A stretch of 38,487 nucleotides of DNA from DATFLL01 sp035267785. GTDB lineage: Bacteria > Pseudomonadota > Gammaproteobacteria > DATFLL01. The notes under the pieces are model-generated. The model did not search any database. It had not been told where the DNA came from and was given only the letters and a program-made list of their open reading frames with translations. Within the stretch, counting starts at the first letter, position 1. Every line of letters starts with the position of its first letter. Shown one piece after another: positions 31,619 through 38,487 of the stretch. The translations under genes were made by a program, and so were the position numbers. The stretch lies in the NCBI GenBank assembly GCA_035267785.1, contig DATFLL010000126.1:1-38487 (forward strand). Direction: 5' to 3'.

Positions 31619-31704
31619 CGGCTCGAACCTCCTGGCCTGTTTGACCCCGGAGGGCAGCACTTCCTGTCCAACTGAGTCCTCGTTCGAGCCGGTGGCGCAA
31701 AACT
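31619..31704 (-). pseudogene. Decayed tRNA-Arg-like segment (right copy)
   Basis: On the plus strand, TCGAACCTC, then CCGGAGGGCAGC, then TCCAACTGAG, then GGCGCAAAACT follow the same order as TCGAACCTC, CCGGAGGGCAGC, TCCAGCTGAG and GGCGCAAAACT in and beside the intact tRNA-Arg. The acceptor stem and several arms are disrupted, so it is not a functional tRNA. Confidence 0.55.
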
Positions 31705-31720
31705 GAGCCTCGAGGGCCCT

Positions 31721-31736
31721 GCCTATATATATAGGC
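31721..31736. repeat. 16-bp perfect palindrome
   Basis: GCCTATATATATAGGC is its own reverse complement. It lies about 225 bases before the isomerase-like gene. It could be an operator or an unstable AT cruciform; no further evidence. Confidence 0.5.
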
Positions 31737-31959
31737 CGACCCGGGACGGCATAGCTTACATGGGGGCGGCCCCGTCGTCCACGGCATGAGCCTCGATACC
31801 GCGGCGGGTACCCGTGCACCGCCTTGGCACAGCATTTGCTCTGGATCACGCGCTATCTCACGACGTTCGGCCGGTGCCCCGGTCGAGCGTAAGTCACGCC
31901 GGCCGGCGGTCTGGTAGGGGACCGTTCCGCCGTCGATAACGATACGCCGAGCCAATATT

Positions 31960-32841
31960 ATGCAGTTGAAATTGTTCAAGACCCTGTGGGGCTTCGAGGG
32001 CGGCTATGATCAGGCGGCCGACGAGGCGGCGCAGGCCGGCTTCGACGGGCTCGAGGGCCCGCCGCCAAGGACCGCGGAGGGCCGCGAGGCCCTGGCGGCG
32101 CCCCTCGCCGATCATGCCCTGGACTATATCGCCGAGGTCGTCACGGCGGGCGGCTATGTGCCGGACCGCCGCGCCGATGTCGCCCGACATTTGGCCACGC
32201 TGGAGGACGGGTTGCGGGCCTGCCGCGATCCTACGCCACTGTTCGTCACCTGTATTGGCGGTTGCGACGCCTGGTCGGAGTCGACCAGCGTCGAATTCTT
32301 TTCCGAGGCCATGGCGCTGGCGGATCGTTACGGGCTGGCCATCAGCTTCGAGACTCACCGCAGCCGTTCCCTGTTCAACCCGTGGACCACCGAGCGCCTG
32401 GTCGAGGCTGTCCCGGGCCTGGAGCTGACGGCGGATTTTAGCCACTGGTGTGTGGTGTGCGAGCGCCTGCTCGACACCGAGCTCGAAACCATTGAGGCCA
32501 TCGCGCCGCGTGTCCGTCACATTCACGCCCGGGTGGGCTACGACCAGGGTCCCCAGGTGCCGCACCCGGCCGCGCCGGAATACGCCTCCGCGCTTGCAGC
32601 GCATCAGCGCTGGTGGGAGACGGTCTGGCGCGCCCAGACCGAGCGCGGCCTGCAGGCCACGACGCTGACGCCGGAGTTCGGTCCTGACGGATACCTTCAC
32701 CTGCTCCCCTTCACCCAGGCCCCGATCGCCGATCTGTGGGACATCAATCGCTGGATGGGCGGCACCGAACGGGCTCACTTCGCCCGCTGGCGTGGGCCCG
32801 ACGGCGCCCGTCCAGTCGGGATCCCGGATCCAACGCCCTGA
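31960..32841 (+). CDS. Xylose isomerase-like TIM-barrel protein (sugar phosphate isomerase/epimerase family)
   Basis: A 293-residue protein of the AP-endonuclease-2/xylose-isomerase superfamily. It begins LKLFKTLWGFEGGYDQAADE and has the expected metal-site strands: LAISFETHRSRSLFNP (Glu), LELTADFSHWCVVCERL (Asp/His), VRHIHARVGYDQGPQVPHPA (His) and TTLTPEFGPDGYLHLLPFT (Glu). Such enzymes isomerise or epimerise sugars, or act on related polyols; the substrate is unknown. No strong ribosome-binding site precedes ATG 31960. It stands alone between the tRNA repeat region and the nitrogen-type operon. Confidence 0.82.
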   Translation: MQLKLFKTLWGFEGGYDQAADEAAQAGFDGLEGPPPRTAEGREALAAPLADHALDYIAEVVTAGGYVPDRRADVARHLATLEDGLRACRDPTPLFVTCIGGCDAWSESTSVEFFSEAMALADRYGLAISFETHRSRSLFNPWTTERLVEAVPGLELTADFSHWCVVCERLLDTELETIEAIAPRVRHIHARVGYDQGPQVPHPAAPEYASALAAHQRWWETVWRAQTERGLQATTLTPEFGPDGYLHLLPFTQAPIADLWDINRWMGGTERAHFARWRGPDGARPVGIPDPTP

Positions 32842-32891
32842 TAGCCCCGCCTAGTTGGCGTGCCCCGTTTGCGCGCTTTTCGGGGGCGCCG

Positions 32892-32908
32892 TGCACGCAG
32901 TTTGTGCG
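32892..32908 (+). promoter_or_regulatory. Putative NtrC-type enhancer site
   Basis: TGCACGCAGTTTGTGCG resembles the NtrC consensus TGCACC-N4-TGGTGCA (matches in both TGCAC and GTGC half-sites). It is centred about 100 bases upstream of the sigma-54 box, a normal enhancer distance. Assigned mainly from that spacing. Confidence 0.45.
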
Positions 32909-32994
32909 CCGCCCCGATGCCGCTCGGCCCGCCCGTGACGGAATATCGCCCCTAATACGCTGAGATGAGTCAACTTTTTCCCTCCCACCCGTAA

Positions 32995-33010
32995 TGGCAC
33001 ATGGGTTGCA
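32995..33010 (+). promoter_or_regulatory. Sigma-54 (-24/-12) promoter of the ABC/amidohydrolase/GS operon
   Basis: TGGCAC-ATGGG-TTGCA has the exact GG and GC elements and spacing of sigma-54 promoters. Transcription would start near 33022, leaving a leader of about 37 bases before the substrate-binding gene, whose ATG has a GAGAGGGTAAGCC ribosome-binding site. Confidence 0.8.
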
Positions 33011-33058
33011 CTATCGGTAATACCAAAAACGGTTTTCGTATTAACGAGAGGGTAAGCC

Positions 33059-34039
33059 ATGAAGATCGGTTTCAGAAAAGCAATGGGTGCCGTGCTCGGC
33101 GCATTGATGCTGAGCGCAACGGCGCAGGCCGTTGCCGCACCCCTGAAGATTGGATACAGCGATTGGCCGGGCTGGGTTGCCTGGCAGGTGGCCATTGAGA
33201 AGCAGTGGTTCAAACAGGCCGGCGTCGACGTCAAGTTCCAGTGGTTCGACTACGTAGCCTCGATGGACGCGTTCGCCGCCGGCAAGCTCGACGCGGTGGC
33301 GATGACCAACGGCGACGCGCTCGTCACCGGGGCGACCGGCGCCAAGAGCAAGATGATCATCATCAACGACTACTCCAACGGCAACGATATGGTCATCGGC
33401 GCGCCCGGTATCGACTCGCTGAAGGACCTGAAGGGCAAGAAGATCGGTGTGGAGATCGGCTTCGTCGACCATCTGTTGCTGCTCAACGGCCTGAAGAAGG
33501 CCGGCATGAAGGAATCGGACGTCCAGCTCGTCAACGTGCCGACCAACGAGACACCGCAGGTGCTCGCCTCGGGCGATGTTTCGGCCATCGCCGCCTGGCA
33601 ACCGAACTCCGGCATTGCATTGAAGCAGGTCCCCGGGTCCAAGCCCATCTATACCAGCGCGGACGAACCGGGTCTGATTTACGACGTCCTTGCCGTTTCC
33701 CCGACAAGCCTGGCCGAGCACCGCGCTGAGTGGGCCAAGGTAGTGAAGGTCTGGTACCGCGTCGTCAAGTATATCCATGATCCCAAGACGCACGACGATG
33801 CGGTGAAGATCATGGCATCGCGGGTTGGTGTAAGTCCGAAGGAATACCAGTCCTTTATCACCGGCACCAAGATCCTGACCCTCAAAGAGGCGAAGAAGTT
33901 CTACAAGAAGGGTCCGGGTTTCGATTCCCTGTACGGTTCTTCGAAGATCGTCGACAAGTTCAACGTCGACAACAAGGTCTACAAGAAGTCGCAGAACGTC
34001 GATGAATACATCGACCCCTCGCTGACCGACGCGATGTAA
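33059..34039 (+). CDS. ABC transporter substrate-binding protein, NitT/TauT family
   Basis: A 326-residue periplasmic binding protein. The signal peptide MKIGFRKAMGAVLGALMLSA continues to a probable cleavage after AQAVAA. The mature part begins PLKIGYSDWPGWVAWQVAIE, typical of NitT/TauT-type solute receptors. LDAVAMTNGDALVTG and KKIGVEIGFVDHLLLLNGLK are further family segments. The ligand is unknown; the sigma-54 promoter and the amidohydrolase and glutamine synthetase downstream point to a small nitrogen compound rather than a sulfonate. It heads a collinear operon with permease and ATPase. Confidence 0.9.
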   Translation: MKIGFRKAMGAVLGALMLSATAQAVAAPLKIGYSDWPGWVAWQVAIEKQWFKQAGVDVKFQWFDYVASMDAFAAGKLDAVAMTNGDALVTGATGAKSKMIIINDYSNGNDMVIGAPGIDSLKDLKGKKIGVEIGFVDHLLLLNGLKKAGMKESDVQLVNVPTNETPQVLASGDVSAIAAWQPNSGIALKQVPGSKPIYTSADEPGLIYDVLAVSPTSLAEHRAEWAKVVKVWYRVVKYIHDPKTHDDAVKIMASRVGVSPKEYQSFITGTKILTLKEAKKFYKKGPGFDSLYGSSKIVDKFNVDNKVYKKSQNVDEYIDPSLTDAM

Positions 34040-34074
34040 CGCCTGCCAGCGGCCAGATCCAACCAGCGGAGTCG

Positions 34075-35043
34075 ATGCTCATGTCCAGCCAGCCTTGGTT
34101 TGCGGTACGCAAGGAACTGGCGCCCCGGCGGCGTCTGGTCCTGGGTATCTTGAGCTTCGTCATTCCGTTGGCGATCTGGTCGCTGGTCAGTTACGTGCCT
34201 TTCATCTGGCACCCCGACGTCAGGATTACTGACCCCGGCGCCGTGTCCTACTTTCAAAAGGGAATGCTGATCGACCACGACATCTTCGAGCGTGAGTCCA
34301 AGAAGGTGGAGGCCAAGGGTGAGGCCAAACCGCACGGTACACCCGCCAATCCCATCTATCTCCCGGCGCCTCATGAGGTCGCCAAGGCAATGTACACCGC
34401 CTTTACGACTCCGCCCCAGCGCCGCGGCGAAAAGTGGCTGCACCAGAGCCTGGGGAACAGTATCTCCGTCATCGCTCTGGGCTTTTTCATATCGTCACTG
34501 ATCGGAGTACCGCTGGGAATCCTTGCGGGAACCTACGATGCACTGTCCCGGCTGAACGAGCCCTTTATCGAATTCTTTCGCTATCTGCCGGCGCCGGCTT
34601 TCGGTGCGCTGGCCGTGGCAGTTCTCGGAATCAACGAGGCTCCCAAGATCGCCATCATATTTATAGGCACCTTCTTCCAACAGGTACTGGTCGTGTCCAA
34701 TACCACCCGCAAACTCGACCCGGCATTGTTGGAGGCCGCCGTGACGTTGGGGGCCAAGCGAATGTCGCTCCTGTTTAAGGTCGTCATTCCAGGCGTTATT
34801 GTCGATCTCTACAAAGACATGCGCATTCTCCTCGGCTGGGCGTGGACCTACCTGATCGTCGCAGAGATGATCGGCGCGAGCTCGGGTATTACGTGGTTCA
34901 TCACCCAGCAGGCGCGCTACAAGAATTTCCCGAACGTCTACGCCGCGATCATCATGATCGGCATCATAGGTCTTTCAACCGACCTCTTTCTCGCGTGGCT
35001 CGGTCGACGCATCTTCCCCTGGCAGCGCGGTGCTGCCGCCTAG
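34075..35043 (+). CDS. ABC transporter permease, NitT/TauT family
   Basis: A 322-residue inner-membrane protein with an N-terminal helix (LVLGILSFVIPLAIWSLVSY). A periplasmic stretch of roughly 90 residues follows (including FERESKKVEAKGEAKPHG), longer than in many SsuC/TauC permeases. The binding-protein-dependent transport core has about five more helices. The EAA-type coupling loop is EAAVTLGAKRMSLLFKVVIP. FRYLPAPAFGALAVAVLGIN and LLGWAWTYLIVAEMIGASSG are typical. ATG 34075 is followed by an in-frame ATG at 34081. Confidence 0.92.
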   Translation: MLMSSQPWFAVRKELAPRRRLVLGILSFVIPLAIWSLVSYVPFIWHPDVRITDPGAVSYFQKGMLIDHDIFERESKKVEAKGEAKPHGTPANPIYLPAPHEVAKAMYTAFTTPPQRRGEKWLHQSLGNSISVIALGFFISSLIGVPLGILAGTYDALSRLNEPFIEFFRYLPAPAFGALAVAVLGINEAPKIAIIFIGTFFQQVLVVSNTTRKLDPALLEAAVTLGAKRMSLLFKVVIPGVIVDLYKDMRILLGWAWTYLIVAEMIGASSGITWFITQQARYKNFPNVYAAIIMIGIIGLSTDLFLAWLGRRIFPWQRGAAA

Positions 35044-35061
35044 GCAATCCCGGAGGGTCCC

Positions 35062-35987
<926 letters not shown>

Positions 35988-35988
<1 letters not shown>

Positions 35989-36767
35989 TGAACGCCTGGC
36001 ACCAACTGACCTGGGAGGAAATCGCCGCCTTGCCGGCGCGCGGGGTGGACGGCGCGATGCTGCCCGTCGGTGCGACCGAGCAACACGGCCCGCACCTGGG
36101 CTGCGGTGTCGATACGGAAATCGCCGACCGGTTGTGCCGCGCTGGCGCGGCGCGCAGCGGCATCGCGGTGCTGCCGACGCTCCCCTACGGCTGCTCGCTC
36201 GGCCATTCGCAGCGCTGGCCCGGCACGCTCGCCCTGCAGCCCAAGACCCTCATCGACGTGGTCAAGGACATCGGCGACTGGGTATATGCCTCGGGCTTTC
36301 GCCGCTTGTTTATCGTGAACAGCCACGTGACCAACCAGGCACCTTTGCGCTGCGCACTGGAGATGCTGCGCGCCGAACACGACGAGCTCATGGTCGCATT
36401 GCTCGGCAGTGCCACCCTCAGCCCGCGCGTGCGCGCGTGCCACTTCGCCGATGCCGTCGACTGGCACGCGAACGCCGCCGAGACGTCCCTCATGCAGGCG
36501 ATCGCCCCCGATCTGGTTCGCGAGGACAAGGTGGCCCGGGCCGACGACCCCGACCGGACCGGTGAGAAGGTATTCGCCCATCCCGTCAACCGCACCAGCC
36601 TCAACGGCGTGACGGGGTCGCCGAGCCGGGCCAGCGTGGCCGAAGGCGAGAAGCTGTTCGCCTGGATGGTCGAAGACCTTGCCGACACGATCGCGCGCGG
36701 TATGAGCGAGCAGCCGCCGCTGCCCCATTCCTATTTCGAACGCGCCACTCACGAACACGAAAGCTGA
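35988..36767 (+). CDS. Creatininase-family amidohydrolase
   Basis: A 259-residue metal-dependent hydrolase. The family N-terminus LPVGATEQHGPHLGCGVDTE carries the Glu/His/Asp metal ligands. FIVNSHVTNQAPLRCALEML takes the place of the usual HGGN (as in creatininase, NGHYEN). DWHANAAETSLMQAIAP has the second His/Glu set, and HPVNRTSLNGVTGSP lies near the end. The family hydrolyses cyclic or linear amides (creatinine, formamides of cofactor precursors, others); creatinine itself is not established. It is co-transcribed with an ABC importer, so its substrate is probably the imported compound. ATG 35988 overlaps the ATPase stop. Confidence 0.87.
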
Positions 36768-36771
36768 TGCA

Positions 36772-38133
36772 ATGAAGAGCCAAGCCGAGATCCGACAAAT
36801 CCAACAGCAGCTCAAGGACCGGGGCGTAAAGTATTGCCTCGGTGCCTATGTCGATATCCACGGTGTACCCAAGGGCAAGGTCGTCCCTATCGACCACCTC
36901 GAGCATATGGCGCATGGATCGGAGCTCTACACCGGTTATGCCCTCGACGGGCTGGGTCAGCGCCCGAACGACGATGAGATTGCCTCGGTACCCGATCTGG
37001 ACCACATCATCCAGCTGCCCTGGCAGCCCGAAGTGGCCTGGATGCCGGCCGACAATACCTTTCATGGCGAGCCCTATCCGCTCAACGCCCGGGTCGCACT
37101 GAAGCGCCAGCTTGCCGCCGCCGCCGAGATGGGCTTCGGTTTCAACCTCGGTATCGAAGCCGAGGTGTTCGTGCTCCGTCAGGACGAGGACGGCTCGCTG
37201 GTGGTGCCCAACGCCGACGACAAGCTCACCAAGCCCTGTTACGACGCCCGCGGCTTTCTCGATCAATTCGCTTGGCTGGACAAGATGGCCACCACCATCA
37301 ACGACCTGGGCTGGGACCTGTACTCCTTCGATCACGAGGACGCCAACGGCCAGTATGAGTTCGATTTCCAATATGCCGATGCCTTGACCACCGCCGACCG
37401 ATACACCTTCCTGCGCCTAATGGCCAAGGAATACGCGCGCCAGGAGGGGCTGGTCGCCACCTTCATGCCCAAGCCCTTCGCCGACAAGACCGGCAATGGC
37501 GCGCACTTCAACATGTCCCTGTATGACCTCGATACGGGCAGCAACCTGTTCGCCTGCGACTCCAAGGACGACCCCAAGGGGCTTGGCCTGACCGAGCTGG
37601 GCTACCACTTCATCGGCGGCATCATCAAACACGGAAAGGCGCTGTGCGCGGTGTTTGCGCCTACCGTCAACAGCTACAAACGCCTTGTGCGCCAGGGCGA
37701 CATGCCCTACTTCACCTGGGCGCCGGTATTCAATTCCTTCGGTTCGAACAACCGGACCAATTCGATTCGCGTGCCGATGGGCGGCGGGCGCTGCGAGTCA
37801 CGCAATGCCGACGGTGCGGTCAATCCCTACCTCGCCGCGGCGCTGGCACTCGCCGCGGGGCTGGACGGGGTACGCAACCGCATCGACCCCGGCGCGCCGC
37901 AGGAAGACAATCTGTACGAGCTTTCGGAGGCCGAGCGCGAGGCGAGGGGCATCGAGTTCCTGCCACGGAACCTGATGGAGGCCGTCGATGCGTTCGAAGC
38001 CGACCCCTTCGTGGTCGGGGCCCTCGGCCGGGAGTTGCGCGACGAGTTCATTACCTACAAGCGCCAGGAATGGACCTCGTATCACCAGACCATCTCGGCC
38101 TGGGAGATCGAGCGCTACAGCCACCTGTTCTGA
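36772..38133 (+). CDS. glnT: Glutamine synthetase family protein, GlnT type
   Basis: A 453-residue enzyme of the GlnT/type III-like group, which includes gamma-glutamylmethylamide synthetase. The N-terminal beta-grasp part is YCLGAYVDIHGVPKGKVVPI. Catalytic-domain motifs are GFNLGIEAEVFVL (metal Glu), KTGNGAHFNMSLYD (GAHxN), APTVNSYKRLVRQGD, NRTNSIRVPMGGGRCESRNA and NPYLAAALALAAGL. It would ligate ammonia or a small amine to glutamate using ATP. Beside an importer and amidohydrolase it probably assimilates the released nitrogen. Whether the amine is ammonia or methylamine-like cannot be read from sequence. Confidence 0.88.
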   Translation: MKSQAEIRQIQQQLKDRGVKYCLGAYVDIHGVPKGKVVPIDHLEHMAHGSELYTGYALDGLGQRPNDDEIASVPDLDHIIQLPWQPEVAWMPADNTFHGEPYPLNARVALKRQLAAAAEMGFGFNLGIEAEVFVLRQDEDGSLVVPNADDKLTKPCYDARGFLDQFAWLDKMATTINDLGWDLYSFDHEDANGQYEFDFQYADALTTADRYTFLRLMAKEYARQEGLVATFMPKPFADKTGNGAHFNMSLYDLDTGSNLFACDSKDDPKGLGLTELGYHFIGGIIKHGKALCAVFAPTVNSYKRLVRQGDMPYFTWAPVFNSFGSNNRTNSIRVPMGGGRCESRNADGAVNPYLAAALALAAGLDGVRNRIDPGAPQEDNLYELSEAEREARGIEFLPRNLMEAVDAFEADPFVVGALGRELRDEFITYKRQEWTSYHQTISAWEIERYSHLF

Positions 38134-38179
38134 TGGCACCGAAAGCCGAAACCGCAAGCCGGACGCAGCGGCCGTGGGC

Positions 38180-38487
38180 ATGAATGGCGGCGTGACGCGT
38201 ATAAGCGTTTCCATGCCCGAGACGCTGGCACACCAACTCGACGAGCTGGTGCGCCAACGCGGTTTCGAGAGCCGCTCCCAGGCCATGGCCGAGATGATCA
38301 GCCACCAGGTCACGGCGTACAAACAGGAGCTCGGCAACGAGATCATGGCCGGCACGATCACGCTGCTCTACGACCATTCGACGCCGCGCCTGCAGAAGAT
38401 GCTGGCCGACCTGCAGCACGACCACGTCGACGAGGTGATCAGCTCGCTGCATGTGCATCTGATGCACTCCCAGACGATGGAGGTGAT
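38180..38487 (+). CDS. NikR-like ribbon-helix-helix regulator (3' truncated)
   Basis: The first 102 residues are visible; the gene runs off the window. The N-terminal ribbon-helix-helix is VTRISVSMPETLAHQLDELV plus FESRSQAMAEMISHQV. The ACT-like metal domain is AGTITLLYDHSTPRLQKMLA, then DLQHDHVDEVISSLHVHLMH. His80, His91 and His93 match NikR nickel ligands, but the position of the essential Cys (CLE motif) is Thr99 (SQTMEV). It may sense another metal or bind nickel differently. It follows glnT by 46 bases; GTG 38174 is an alternative start. Confidence 0.85.
   Translation, partial: MNGGVTRISVSMPETLAHQLDELVRQRGFESRSQAMAEMISHQVTAYKQELGNEIMAGTITLLYDHSTPRLQKMLADLQHDHVDEVISSLHVHLMHSQTMEV

Larger units (their letters stand above)
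31471..31959. other. Non-coding region with tRNA-like remnant and palindrome
   Basis: About 490 bases without a supported gene. It contains a GCGCCAT/ATGGCGC dyad (about 31488-31510) upstream of the tRNA and a segment (31540-31575) resembling 31233-31268 (GGCCCTCGCCCC-type). It also holds a decayed tRNA-Arg-like copy (31619-31704), a perfect palindrome (31721-31736), and the 5' flank of the isomerase-like gene at 31960. The tRNA promoter should lie just right of 31470, but I see no clear boxes. Confidence 0.5.

Noticed and set aside
32842..33058. A riboswitch (for example guanidine type) before the ABC transporter operon
   Set aside because: I could not find the conserved elements of known classes; the sigma-54 box and NtrC-like dyad explain the region better.

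Overview
The window is a GC-rich segment of a chemolithoautotrophic proteobacterial chromosome, most likely a sulfur-oxidising gammaproteobacterium. The reasons are a form IA RuBisCO in a complete alpha-carboxysome (cso) operon, a class I cytochrome c, and purine, efflux and redox genes of gammaproteobacterial type. I cannot name the species from sequence alone.

Layout. 1-4409: end of dsbA, an acetolactate-synthase-type ThDP enzyme, an EEP-family phosphodiesterase, wrbA and, convergently, a small cytochrome c; wrbA and the cytochrome share a bidirectional terminator. 4714-9040 (minus): RND efflux pump (inner-membrane pump and lipoprotein adaptor) without an outer-membrane channel. 9272-11661: small hypothetical gene (minus), purE-purK, and another small hypothetical gene (minus). 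11662-12125: AT-rich control region with two copies of a putative CbbR operator. 12126-28148: about 16 kb of plus-strand carbon-concentrating genes: cbbL, cbbS, csoS2, csoSCA, csoS4A, csoS4B, two csoS1 paralogues, a bacterioferritin-like gene, acRAF, mcdA, mcdB, dabB, an unnamed membrane gene, dabA, a CPII (PII-like) gene, csoS1D and a NUDIX hydrolase. 28139-29053 (minus): a CbbR-type LysR regulator. 29263-31021: a degenerate class II aldolase-like protein fused to a Dabb domain, plus an unknown protein. The same CbbR-type operator lies upstream of them. 31027-31740: tRNA-Arg(CCG) among direct repeats and decayed tRNA-like copies. 31960-32841: a xylose-isomerase-like TIM-barrel protein. 32892-38487: a nitrogen-type operon with a clear sigma-54 promoter: NitT/TauT-type ABC transporter (three genes), creatininase-family amidohydrolase, GlnT-type glutamine synthetase, and a truncated NikR-like regulator.

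How the genes fit together. DabAB accumulates bicarbonate in the cytosol, and CPII probably modulates this. The CsoS1/CsoS4/CsoS1D shell encloses RuBisCO recruited by CsoS2. CsoSCA converts bicarbonate to CO2 inside, acRAF helps RuBisCO assembly, and McdAB positions carboxysomes on the nucleoid. CbbR is encoded at the far end and probably controls both the cso promoter and the aldolase-like operon through a shared 45-bp element.

Most worth a second look: (i) the aldolase-Dabb fusion that has lost four of five key active-site residues and sits behind a CbbR-type promoter; (ii) strong hairpins wrapped around the stop codons of cbbL and both csoS1 genes; (iii) a NuoM-like membrane protein between dabB and dabA; (iv) a sigma-54/NtrC-type nitrogen operon with a NikR homologue lacking its cysteine nickel ligand.
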